Source: Siderastrea radians (taxonomy: Eukaryota > Cnidaria > Anthozoa > Scleractinia > Rhizangiidae). Taken from it: a DNA stretch of 64,000 nucleotides. Below, piece by piece: positions 48,791 through 59,657 of the stretch. A model generated the notes under the pieces. It searched no databases. It was not told the origin of the DNA and was given only the letters and a program-made list of their open reading frames with translations. Position numbers and translations under genes: made by a program. The stretch is from the NCBI GenBank assembly GCA_964017195.1, contig OZ024891.1, forward strand, positions 6,473,994-6,537,993, written 5' to 3'. Within the stretch, counting starts at the first letter, position 1. Each line of letters opens with the position of its first letter.

Positions 48791-48966
48791 ATAGATTCCA
48801 TGTTGCCGTGCGTCTGTTCAGTAATAGATCACAGAAGACGTCAAAATGTGGTAAGAACATCAGTGACACACTCGCCTAACGGCTTGTGTGCCACTTTTAT
48901 TCCTACCACATTTTGACGTCATCTGTGATCTATTACTGAACAGACGCACGGTAACATGGCATCTAT
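48791..48966. mobile_element. 176-bp MITE with long TIRs
   Basis: Arms starting ATAGATTCCATGTTGCCGTG pair over about 65 bp with ...CACGGTAACATGGCATCTAT. The centre reads ACACACTCGCCTAACGGC. Both arms include GACGTCA. Confidence 0.85.
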
Positions 48967-49239
48967 TTGTTAATCTGAATTGCGGATGTTGAAAGTCGAT
49001 TTTAAGTGTTTCGAAGATGTGAATCGAGTATCCAAATTTCTGATGCACTTGGAATAAACAATTTACAATGTGAAAAGAAGAATTCGTTGCGAAATTTTGA
49101 ATTTACATGGAACAATGAAAGATTTTCTACAATACAGGGAGAAAGTCTTCATTCACACTGAGGCGTACGTAAGTTTGGAACCCCATTTGAACTGCGCCAA
49201 AACACTGAACAAGCGTGATGCAGTTTTATTGTAGACTGT

Positions 49240-49935
49240 ACACGATTTTCAGAGGCACCCAGCAGATCGCTTCGGTGAAATATCTGTCCGGGAGACCTTA
49301 ATAACCTAAAAAATTCGGATTTAATGGTGATGAGAAACCCAATTTTTTTTGGCAAAATATCGCTTCAAACTCTCGTGACATGGGAAATTAATCTCTTTTA
49401 TTTTCGGAGGGACAAAAGATAAAAAGGATAAGTTAGATTCAACTTTATTGTGTAATACACTTAGCTGTATGGTGAGCTGTTGCAGTCCGGATTTGTGGGG
49501 TTGAAGACTGCGAACTGCTCACCAGCTACAGTGATAGCCGATCGAGATGTCAGTCGATGTATTGGTCGACACTACCTATAGTACACATGATCCCAGTAGC
49601 TTACAGGTAATGAAAAAAAAATTGATATCATGTCGGTATAAAAATGTTAAATATTTACATAGGTAAAAGATACTAATGTCAATTAGAGTGCAAAATACAG
49701 CTAGCTAGCATTTTGGAAAAGCCAGCGACAGCTCTAAAATTTGGGTAATGAGATTTTGTGTTTTGAAATTTTCTGCGACTTTTAAGAATTTTTGAATAGC
49801 TTAAGAATCCGAGCAGGTTAAGCTGTGTTGGCTACAATAAACATTCTTTAATTTTAAAAGGCCTTGAAACAATCTGAGAAACCCGTGGTAAAAAAACATT
49901 TGAAGTATTTTGCTTAGATTTTCTCGTTGTTTTCC
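49240..49935. repeat. dispersed repeat, copy 2, interrupted
   Basis: Diverged copy of 45295-45740. About 240 bp that are absent from copy 1 lie at roughly 49430-49670. Confidence 0.6.
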
Positions 49936-50261
49936 TCTGGATTTTCGGAGCGAATTCGCGGCAACTTGATTGCTGTTTTGAGGTGATAGTAGGAGAGTGC
50001 ATGCGATGTGTGCAAGACAAGTTCAAGCTTATACTGCACGCTCTCTGCTCCTACAAACACAGCATTTCAAAATCTCAATCAAAACGCTGTGAAATCCCAG
50101 CGAAAAATCACTGCAGTTTACACAGACCATAGATACACTCAAGTTTGCTTGAATTTGTTTTTCAATAAATTTGAAATCATGATAAATCAGGCATCCTCTT
50201 TTCATACCTAAAACGATAATCGTGATATATAATTTGTTTGGTTCCTTTGTAATTAACCAGG

Positions 50262-50345
50262 ATTGATTAAAGAAGGTCATAAGTTCGACTCCTTTTGGGA
50301 GAACTGACTCGGATTTTTTTCCGAGTCGCCTGTGTCACTAACAGA
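50262..50345 (+). repeat. truncated SINE (same family as 47.5 kb)
   Basis: It starts in the T arm (GGTCATAAGTTCGACTCC) and keeps the CTCGGATTTTTTTCCGAG hairpin and CGCCTGTGTCACTAAC tail. Confidence 0.75.
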
Positions 50346-50869
50346 ATAAAAACATCTTTCTCATACGTCAACTTTGTTCTGAACCTGAGGTCAATTTCGG
50401 ATGCCGTATTTTACGTGAGCGTCTGAATAAAAGAACACCTTATTAACCTGGAACCGCTCACCTCACCTACCACAGTCGACAGTGAGAAACAATGGCTACG
50501 TATCGACTCGAGTTCGTGAGAACAATTGCCAATTTGAAGGTTTTTCACGAAAGACGTAGCATTAAACAAAAAGAGACCCTTCTTTGTTAGTTTTTAGTTC
50601 ATTTTTGCTTCATCCGACTGTTTCTCTATCTTTCAAATAATGTCACAAAAACGTGAAAAGAAGACGTTCCCTGGGGAACAAGAGGATTTTCGTGTGTTTT
50701 CCGCAATGTTCGCCTGTTTGCAGCACACTTCGAAAGAACCACTGAAGAAACTGTTTCATTGCTTTGATGTCACCAAGCCAGTTACAAGCTCTGTTTAAGA
50801 CGACGATCTCCCCACAAAAGGCGTCTTAAAGTATTCTGGTTCTGTCAGCTCAGCAACTGCGAAATTGAA

Positions 50870-50996
50870 ACGCGTTTGGTGTTCCGGGGTACTATGGGTA
50901 CTAGACTAACGAAGGGCTTACGTTCGAAACGGCAACTTCCACGTTCTTTACGTATATCAGCTCGGTTGATAAATCCAAATTTTTGTGTTTCACTTG

Positions 50997-51030
<34 letters not shown>
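50870..51030 (+). mobile_element. Penelope-like 3' tail with degenerate hammerhead and (TAA)n end
   Basis: CTAACGAAGGGCTTACGTTCGAAACGG at 50905-50931 lines up with the hammerhead at 1391-1420, but CUGANGA has become CUAACGA, so it is probably inactive. AGCTCGGTTGATAAATCC and AAATTTTTGTGTTTCACTT follow as in the 1.3-kb copy. The tail ends in about ten TAA units. Confidence 0.7.
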
Positions 51031-51295
51031 ACAAGTGTCAGGATCGTTTCCCAAAATTCTTGTTCCGTTCGAAGATTTGAGCGATATCTGTATAAGTAGC
51101 CATTTTATTGTGCTTTTATCAAGCAATTCTAGTCAGGCAGATGGTAAACATTTTGTTTTGGCCATGATGAATTCAACTAGGCTGTGCAGGCCAGTTCTAG
51201 AGCATCTCTTTTCAGGATGTTCTCTGAAAAATGGGAACATAAAAAATAGGTCCAAATATTCCTCTTTTGAGTGGCGCACTACCAACAAATCTGTC

Positions 51296-52603
51296 ACTGG
51301 TCGGGTGAAGACGGAGACTGCAGACTGCAGACTGCAGACTGCAGACCGCAGACTGCAGACTGCAGACTGCAGACTGCAGACTGCAGAACCCACTGTTAAT
51401 GTAGTCAGCACTTAACCAATCTTAATGTAAAACAAATATGGCGGACGTTCGTTTGTTTGTGCACAGGTAGCCAAAGCTTTAGTTATGACTGAAAATTAAT
51501 AAAATTTTATGAAATAAACAGTGTTTCTTTGTTTGTATCTTACGTACTTGCTATCTAGGGCAAAAATTCGCTCTCCGAGCGAAAATAACCGTCTTTCTCA
51601 TTTTTGCTCCTAATTAGTATTATAATTATGAAAAGTGATACACAATTCACCTGCACCAAGCATTTAAATGAACTATATTTCTTGAAATGCGCCATTTCTA
51701 CTCACAATTTCCTCAAATCTGAATGAATCCATAGTCGAAAAACAACTATACACCCGAAACCCGAAAAGTTCCATCTTTCCCAACGTTTGTAGGTTGTCCC
51801 ATAAACGGCAACATTTTGAGCTTCTTGTACCTGAAATGAAATGTCGGTATTCGACAGCCGACCTCTGCGCACAAATATATGCAAATATGCTAATTTCATC
51901 CCGCTGTTCTCGTCTCATTGGACAATTCGCCCAATAACGCGAACATGGCAAAAGCTACTGTGTTGGGGTGCGACGTTTCATGATTGAAGCGTGGCTATTT
52001 GTTCTTGCTCACCGTGCACGCCTCCCCGACACAGTAGATTTTGTCTTGTACGATTTATTTAGCATATTTGCATATATTTGTGCGCAGAGGTCGGCGGTCG
52101 AATACCGACATTTGATTTCAGGTACAAGAAGCTAAAAATATTGCCGTTTATGGTGACAAATGTTGGGAAAGATGGAACTTTTCCGGCGTATATTTAGAAA
52201 TGGTGTATTTCAAGAAATATAGATCATTTAAATGCTTGGTGCAGGTGCATTGTGTATCACCTTTCATAATTATAATACTAATTAGGAGCAAAAATTAGAA
52301 AGACGGTTATTCTCGCTCGGAGAGCGAAATTTTGCCCTAGATAGCATGTACGTAAGATATAAAAAAAGTAACGCTGTTTATTTCATAAAATGATATTAAT
52401 TTTCAGTCATAACTAAGGCTTTGGCTACCTGTGCACAAACAAACAACCGTCCGCCATATTTGTTTCACATTTAGATTGGTTAAGTGCTGACAACATTAAC
52501 AGCGGGCAAAAAACGAAAAAAACTTAATTTATCGCAGTCTGCAGTCTGCAGTCTGCAGTCTGCAGTCTGCAGTCTGCAAAAAGCGTTTTCACCCGACCGG
52601 TTA
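51296..52603. mobile_element. 1.3-kb fold-back element with (GCAGACT)n sub-ends
   Basis: Arms of about 550-600 bp (51296-51893 and 52059-52603) are inverted copies around a loop of about 165 bp. Each arm begins ACTGGTCGGGTGAA or its variant, followed by a GCAGACT tandem array (about nine units left, six right), then CAGCACTTAACCAATCT and AACAAATATGGCGGACG. There is no transposase-like frame. Confidence 0.85.
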
Positions 52604-52654
52604 TCTCCGATATATTGAAAGAAAGTTTGCAAGCGGACAGTTAGGTTAATACTT

Positions 52655-52740
52655 GCTGTTTATTAATATATATTAATATATATTAATATACATTAATATA
52701 TTTCACATTCATAAACTGTAAGTATATTAATATATACTTA
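52655..52740. repeat. AT-rich TATTAATATA tandem repeat
   Basis: Several units of TATTAATATA with small changes, directly right of the fold-back element. Confidence 0.85.
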
Positions 52741-52781
52741 CAGGGAGTAGTAGTTATTACGTTAATATGTGTATATGTATA

Positions 52782-53330
52782 GACTGGAAGGTCATTCTCC
52801 GGTTCTCCGGTGTCTCTGTGGTACTTTAGATAAAGTTGGCAGTGGAGAGTGGAGATAGCACTTGCAGTCCAGTTACAAGGAATATTAATACTTTAATCTA
52901 ATATGTATATTTGATGCACTCTTTATAAACTGGAAGTCATTCTCCGGTTCTCCGGTGTCTCCGTGGTACTTTAGAAAATGTTGCCAGTGGAGAGTGGAGA
53001 TAGCACTTACAGTTCAATTACAAGGAATAGTAATAGTTTAATCTAGGTTCTTATATACGTATATTAATGTACTCTGTATAAACTTCAAGTTCATTCTCCG
53101 GTTCTCCGATGTCTCTGTGGTACTTTAGAAAAAGTTGCCAGTGGAGAGTGGAGATAGCACTTGCAGTTTAATCATTAGGAATAGTAATGAAGCATTGATT
53201 CTCCACTCTGGCCAGCTGTAGCGAATATTCTATCAGGTGGACGGAGACATCAGAGAACAGGAGAATGGACTTGTAGTTAACACAGGAGAACAGGAGAATG
53301 GACTTGTAGTTAACACAGAGTGTATTAATA
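52782..53330. repeat. ~150-bp tandem array, 3 units, plus inverted relative and 33-bp pair
   Basis: Units start at about 52783, 52929 and 53082, each with TCATTCTCCGGTTCTCCG, TGGTACTTTAGA and CAGTGGAGAGTGGAGATAGC. After these, 53230-53290 is a diverged inverted relative. Then AGGAGAACAGGAGAATGGAC with TTGTAGTTAACAC occurs twice with a 33-bp period. Confidence 0.85.
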
Positions 53331-53524
53331 TACATATATCATAACTCAGGTATATAAATTGCTTTTCCTTACGATAAAACTGCAAGTGTTTTCGTCACCA
53401 TCTAGTTGTAAACTTTCTTACAATTCAACGGAGACAACGAAGACCCGGAGAATGAACTCGCGTTCTCGTCCAAGCTGCCGAGTTCAATTTTAATATACAC
53501 AAAATGCGGATATAAGTAATTGCA

Positions 53525-54075
53525 CGCTAGAAGAGGATTTAGAAAGCTGGAATGCAAGCTAGCTTATTGTTAGTTAATTCTTTCAGGCGTTTCTTTTGTC
53601 CTGTGAGAAATTTAACTGAAACTATGTTGCCCGAAGAAACAAAACAATTATGCTTAACAAAAAGATCGTGGTTGATTACGAAAGTAGCACAAGCTACTGA
53701 CGTGGCACGCAGGTATAAGCTACGAAACTGTAAGGGTGTTGTTATTGGTGGCTCTTTTAGCCAGCGATATGTTTTTGGTGAAACTATGCTTGACAGTGGA
53801 GAAAAAATCGCACAAACAAAGGGTACATGAAAATTATAACCAAAAACTATTATGTAGGTATAAAATGAATTTGCGTGACGTTGCTTTGTCAGTTGAGCAC
53901 ACCGCCTCTCCAGGTATGTGGGCACTAGAAGAGGATGGAATGCAAGCTGTCTTATTGTTACATTGGGAAAAATTCGTACAAACAAAAGGATGCATGGAAA
54001 TTACAGTAAACTCTTTTTATGTGGGTGCACAATAAATCTGACTCAAGACGCTGAGACTGTCATTTGAGCACAAGA
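53525..54075. repeat. diverged tandem duplication
   Basis: CTAGAAGAGGAT...GGAATGCAAGCT occurs near 53530 and 53927. CAAACAAAGGGTACATGAAAA near 53812 is echoed by CAAACAAAAGGATGCATGGA near 53979. Short frames read through it on both strands but look like repeat sequence. Confidence 0.5.
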
Positions 54076-54184
54076 AACCATGGCCTCTAGACGTGCAAGG
54101 CAGCTTAATAGTAAGGTAAGCAAGACCTCTTTCACTCTTTTCGTAGGGCTTCTAAGATAAAGAAGGCTTCGGCTAATATTTGTA

Positions 54185-54810
54185 TCTAAATCCGCCATTT
54201 TGAAAATGGGCCAGACAAGGAACGACTACTTTGTAACTGTAATAGGACCTCTTCTTTTACAAATCCGTCATATTAAAATAGTCAAAACAAGAAACGAGCT
54301 ACAGCTACTTTATTGTTAAAGAAACACCTCTTTACGGAAAAGCCCGCCATTTTGAAAATATCAGTGCCAAGCAAGGAAAAACCTAAAACTTATTTGTTAT
54401 CGTTGTAAGACCTTTTCGCGGAAACATCCGCTATATAAAAATAGCCGGAAAACGAAACGAACTACAGCTACTTGATTGTTGAGTTAACACTTTTTCACGG
54501 AAAAGCCCGCCATTTTGAATATAAGCCAAGCAAGGAAAAATCTAAAACTCCTAAGTTATTGTAGTAAGACCTTTTCGTGGAAATATCCGCCATTTTGAAA
54601 TGGCCAAGACAAGAAACGAACTGCAGCTGCTTTTTTGTTGAAGTAACACTTTTTTGCGGCAAAGCCCACCATTTTGAAAATAAGCCATGAAGCAAGGAAA
54701 TAACTACACCTCTTTTTTAAAAACGGATCCAGAAAAGAGATATCTACACTTACTTAGGCGGAAAATGAAAAAAAAAAAACTACATGCGGGAAAACCACTA
54801 TTTTGTAAAT
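54185..54810. repeat. satellite-like array, ~80-bp units in alternating pairs
   Basis: The motif CCGCCATTTTGAAAAT recurs about every 75-85 bp, at least seven times. Type A (AAGCCAAGCAAGGAAAAA) and type B (CAAGACAAGAAACGAACT) alternate, giving a higher-order unit near 160 bp. Confidence 0.8.
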
Positions 54811-55035
54811 GGGCAAGACAAGACTAGAACTACAACTGCTTTCTAATACATTTTCGCGGAAAAGTCGCTCATTCTGAAGATTGGTACTTAGTACAGTAGC
54901 TTGAACAATTATTTATTTCCTTAGTGTTTAATAATGTGTGATACATTTATCTGATCTTCTAATTTATTTGTTTTTTTTTTTTTTTACCACAGAGTATACG
55001 AAGTGCCTTGGTAAGCACAATCCTTCCTGCAATTC

Positions 55036-55170
55036 CGGTACCGGTATCGCAGAGGTCATGGGTTCGATTCCCGTTCAAGCCTGAATTTTTCCAGGTTCAG
55101 GTTCAAGCCTGAATTTTTTAAACCGCTTAGGTTGAAACACCTTCACTGCGATGATCTACACATAATTGTA
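55036..55170 (+). repeat. 5'-truncated SINE (12.7-kb family)
   Basis: It begins ACCGGTATCGCAGAGGTCAT and continues through GGGTTCGATTCCCGTTCAAG into a tail with a short internal duplication (CAGGTTCAGGTTCAAGCC). It lies just upstream of the helicase-like gene. Confidence 0.8.
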
Positions 55171-55283
55171 AAACTAAAAGTGTTATCTATTGGCCTGCAA
55201 TTTCCTATTGGATTGCCGTTCAGTCGCCAAACGGCACGCGTGTTTCAACAGTGCCCGTTCACTCTGTTTTGTTGGACACTGAA

Positions 55284-57179
55284 ATGGAAGTCAATGCAAA
55301 AGTATTACCAGAATGCAAAAAGGGAAAAGAGGAAAAATCAGCCGCCCCGTTATGTACGACCCTCAAAGATCACAACAATAACTTTCTGCAGGAAAACGTC
55401 GATCTTTCATTTTCTTACGGGTTAAAAACCCTTCAAGATCAACTGATGGAAGAACCCCTGGAAGATTCATTGCGAGGAAGTGAGCGTGTTGTAAGATTAG
55501 AGGTCATCTCAAATGCGTTCTGTTCTGTACTACGCGACAAAGGCGTCCCAGCTCTCGTTCGGGCCGGGCTAAAGGTGGACGTATTTGGCATCGAAAATTC
55601 AAATCTGCCTGACGGAAACCAATGTATTACCAAAGCATTAGCCTCGCCGATTGTAATAGCCATGAATGACGTCGAACTTGCGATGGAAAAACTTGGTTAT
55701 TCTTTATACAAAGGAGAAGTTTACAAGAAAGTTCAATCTTCTAAATATACATTCAAACACTGCAGTTGCACAGTTAAGAAGTTTCTATCGATGCTTGGCA
55801 CCAGTGAATGCTTCAAGGAAACCATTGTGAAACACCTAAACAAGCTTGACAACCTGCTGAGTGATCGGGCGAGCGAATTTGGCAAACAGTTGAAAATCAA
55901 CTACGATTTGATAGAAGTCTTGGACGGCTGGTGCTTTTCAATAAGCAGAAGAGAATTTGTTGAAAACGCGACTATCCACTCAGACATCGGAAGAGAATCA
56001 CTGCGAGCTTTCGTCGCGTACAGACGAGACAAATCACCGGACGTCGCCTTCTTTAAAGAGATCCTGGAGAACAGTCTGAGTGAAGACGAAATTGGGCGTT
56101 TCTGCGAATATTTCATTCGACTTCTAAATTACGGAACCAAACAGCACAAAGAGAAGGTCCTTTGTTTAATCGGTGAGCCCAATAGTGGGAAAACACGTTT
56201 TTTCACCCCAATTACTGCTATATTATCCCTCAAAGGTTAGTGAACTTAACTTAGACCATAAGATTCCATAAATGTTGTTTGTTATTCTTCCTGTTGAGAT
56301 ATTTTGGTAAATGACCATGGCATTTAAACCTCGACTAGTCAACTATCACTCTGTATTACTTATCTGTAAAAGAACCAATTGCATGGACTTCACTGTATAA
56401 GATCTACATATCAGTTATTTTTGTATACTGTTCTGTAACTGCTACACGTCTAAGACATTTGTTTTGTAGCTGCCAACTGAGGATAAGTGATCTCATTAGT
56501 TTGTCTTTTTTTTCTTGTTGATCTGAGATACATAGCCATGATAACTAAACAAAAAGCTTTCAATAAAAGCCTGATCGATCAGGAAACCCAAGTAATATTT
56601 CTGGACGAAGCTTACGCTGGACTGTTGGAGCCGGATGATTGGAAGGTAGATTGAGTTATCTTTGACAACCTTTTGCTTTATACATTTTCTTTGATTTTGT
56701 TGTTTTTCTCGAACGAAAATGTTTTTTTTTCGTTTTAGGTGCTCACCCAAGTCGTCTAGAGCTATGAACCTACGTTGGACTTTGGGGACGCACACAACGC
56801 GGCGATGGAGGTGCGTTTACGCAAATTTCACTTCAGAACCCTCAAATCCCCACCCGTAGCCGGCGTTCAGACCTTTTTAAAGAAGCACGCAATGGACTGC
56901 ATCATGTGGGCGACGAAGGTGGCTGTTACACCAGACGACGAGTTGCCTCGGCCATCTATAGAAACATGCAGCGACGACGAGCCATTTGGCGAGGAAGAGA
57001 AAGCGCGTATAAAGAATCTGACGTTGGATGGAAGCGACAGAGACAGTGACGAAGACGTTGCTGTCGAGACCTGCGAAGAGACGTCACAACGAAGCCAAGA
57101 AAGCGACGAAAGTGAGAGAGTGAACGAAGAAGAGGTCAGTTCCAGCTACGTAGATACCGTCGATTGCATCTACCCGTGA
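55284..57179 (+). pseudogene. SF3-helicase-like gene with in-frame stop, 3' end cut by a transposon
   Basis: Exons 55284-56235, 56536-56645 and 56739-57179 join with matching phases (1, then 0). Exon 1 (317 codons from the first ATG, MEVNAKVLPE) ends with a Walker A site LIGEPNSGKTRFF. Exon 2 has the Walker B site VIFLDEAYAG. Exon 3 begins VLTQ, expected for the third motif, but meets TAG at 56757-56759. The same frame then continues with RLRKFHFRTLKSP and VAGVQTFLKKHAMDC to an acidic Ser/Glu tail. Spacing and motifs fit superfamily 3 helicases, which unwind DNA at origins in small DNA viruses and some mobile elements. The present stop at 57177-57179 lies inside the inverted repeat of the transposon at 57157. 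It may be a decayed mobile-element gene, an endogenised viral gene, or a host gene. Breaks are as seen; readthrough cannot be judged. Confidence 0.7.
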
Positions 57180-57364
57180 ACACACGCGCTAAAAACATGT
57201 TTTCACGTGACGTCAAACGTCTGCGTTTCAGGTGTCAAACTTTGAAGTTTTCCCGCCCAAATGTAAAGCTCCCTCGGCAGAGTCGGTGTTCTCGTGCTTC
57301 ACTCAGTTTACTGTCACCGAAGTCAAGAAATCTGAGGAAAATCAGCGAATATCCCTTCACTGAT

Positions 57365-58612
57365 ATGGAGAGTCGAAAAAGTATCGAGGACTTCCTCAGA
57401 GAAGTGGATGATGATTTATTAACATATGCCGGTGAATTACGAAGCAACGGCTTTACGTCAACAGCGAGCGCAAAGTATCTGACGTAAAATGATCTGGCTG
57501 GAATCCCTGAAGGGCATAAAAGACTTCTTCTAAATATGGTTAGCTGTCTCAGAACGCCCGTACGAAACCGTGAAAGGCCGCTAACTAAGTTCTCCTCATC
57601 CTCAGAGAAAAGTCCAGCTTCTAAATCTCCAGCGAGGAAAAAAACTCTCCTTAGTGTTGGCGAGACTAGTGTTGGACAAGAAGCACAAAGGTCACAACGT
57701 GAAGCCAGGGACTCGCACCCAACAAGTAGACGAAGATTACTGTCCCCTGGAGAAAGATGCATCGAAGAAAAACGCCACACTATTGAGGAAAAACTTGCAG
57801 AAGCAGCTGAAAAACGAAAAGTGCTCGAAGACTGTAACCGAAGAATAAAGGAGGCTGCTTCTGGAAAAAACCTTACCGGCCAACTACGTAGTAATTGCCA
57901 TTACCGAAATCATACTGTTCGCAATTGTCAGATGGAAAAGTGCGAGTCGGTATTTTTCTGTGGCGAATTAACGCGACATCCTGACGAAAAGATGAAGCTT
58001 CAAGAGCAGAAGAACAAAATAAAAGCATTAGAAACATCAGCACCTAAACTTGAACAAGAACTCAGGTCTCGGGAAGCAGCTTTTGATAGAGTGCATGGGT
58101 CTGTAAACAAACTACTAGAAGACATGCTACTTGAAGAATACCCTGAAGAATATGTCCAAAATAATTCAAGAAACTGGCTGAAAATTCAGCAAGACATTGC
58201 GTTTGTGAAGAAATCATTGAAGGGCAGTGGACCGCCTCGACGAGAAATTGTGAAATCTCTCATTGAGAGAAAAAAGTCCGTTGAGAACGACAATCGCCTC
58301 GGACTTCCAACTCTTCCAGAACGTGACGCCGCCGCGAACAGCTCAACTACTGAAACTTGCTCGCAAACCAGAGTCCGGCTGGAAAGCTACGGTGTAACTT
58401 TCCCTGATCGGCGAAACTTTACTAGCTCAACCACTTTCTGTTTGTCGCCAAACACACCAGAGGAAGAGGAAGGGCAGCTTTACATGGCTAAACAGTTATC
58501 TCTTGGTTCCGTACCTTCTGGTGCCGGTAATGGAGATCACACAGAACAAACAAAGGAAGCGGCCAATATTTTGCTGTCCTTCAAGTCTTCAAAGGGACGA
58601 ATGAAACTTTGA
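57365..58612 (+). pseudogene. SAM-like domain plus Cys/His cluster ORF of the transposon, with in-frame TAA
   Basis: From ATG 57365 the frame encodes a SAM-like fold start (SIEDFLREVDDDLLTYAGEL, then NGFTSTASAKYLT) and stops at TAA 57485-57487. The same frame continues (NDLAGIPEGHKRLLLNMV, the expected end of a SAM domain) for 375 more codons to 58610-58612. Next come a Ser/Arg-rich stretch, a charged coiled region (IEEKLAEAAEKRKVLED) and a Cys/His cluster, CHYRNHTVRNC...CESVFFC...RHPDEK, probably a zinc-binding module. A second coiled region follows (KLQEQKNKIKALE). SAM domains mediate protein oligomerisation, and the zinc module may bind nucleic acid. The role in transposition is unknown. 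Confidence 0.7.
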
Positions 58613-59230
58613 CTTTGTGTGGTATTTTATCCAGCCTTCGTGGTATTTTACCGTTAATAATTTTACTGTTATTGTAAGATCACAACTAGTTTCTGACTTG
58701 TTGACACTGAGATTTCCGCGGTAAATGTTAGGATGTTATGAAACAGAAAATAATTCATTTGTTGTCGAAATAGCACATCGATTGTCGTTTTTCGCATGTG
58801 TACGTTTATATGCACAGACTTACCAACTGGTGAATTAAACTTTCCGTTGTCTCAGATACGCTTAAATTAAATAAATTGATAATGGAGATCACACGGAAAA
58901 GAGGAAGCGGCCAATATTCTGCTGTCCTTCAAGTCTTTAAAGGAATGAATGAAACTTTGACTGTGTCGTATTTTTCCTAGCCTGCATGCGTGCTCTATTT
59001 TACCGTTAATAATTTTACTGTTATTGTAAGATCACAGCTAGTTTCCGACTTGTTTACTTCCGTTTTTCCCCGTTTAAGCAGTAAATGTTAGAATGTTTTG
59101 AAACAGAAAATTCGTTTGTTGTCGAATTTGCATATCAACTGTCATTTTTTCGCATGTGTACGTTTGTGCACAAACTTAGCAATTGGTGAATTAAACCCGT
59201 TTTCTCAGATAAATTCAATAAATCGAAACG
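58529..59230. repeat. 352-bp direct tandem duplication in the transposon
   Basis: Starting AATGGAGATCACAC...GCGGCCAATATT, the last codons and 3' untranslated part of the plus ORF are repeated once, from 58881. The copies differ by scattered substitutions and small indels (both have TTTTACCGTTAATAATTTTA). Confidence 0.85.
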
Positions 59231-59657
59231 AACTGTTAGACAATATTATAGTGTGATTGCTTGATGGGGTATTGATTCTGTGCTTGTGGCGCGGCTAGTA
59301 TAGTTCACTATAATTAACACTATACTATTTCATGCAAGGGGATGCAGCTGAGAACAAGACTGTAAAAATCCTGTGTCAAAAAAAAAAAAACTCTTGACCA
59401 ATACATTCGGAATTGTGTTGGGCAACAGGCCTTTTTATTTTTTGCTTTTTGCATTACATATTGTGATAATTACAGAGCAAAATTTGGCGAAAAAACGCTG
59501 CTGAAACATTAGTTCAGTAAACAAATTTCTAGCAAACAAGTACAATCCTGGGCAACTACAGTTCTGTCTCAAATGACTACAATATTTCGCTCTATTTCTT
59601 ACTTGTACATGGCAATAATAATATTACCGTATTTGTACCAAATTACAGTTCGATTTC

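Noticed and set aside
50876..51415. 179-codon plus-strand ORF
   Set aside because: Runs through a Penelope tail, a TAA microsatellite and the GCAGACT array; repeat sequence, not a gene.
52655..53330. CRISPR-like array
   Set aside because: Units are contiguous tandem repeats of 10, 33 and 150 bp without unique spacers, in a eukaryotic context.
57235..57780. 181-codon minus-strand ORF
   Set aside because: Antisense shadow of the transposon's SAM/Cys-His ORF.
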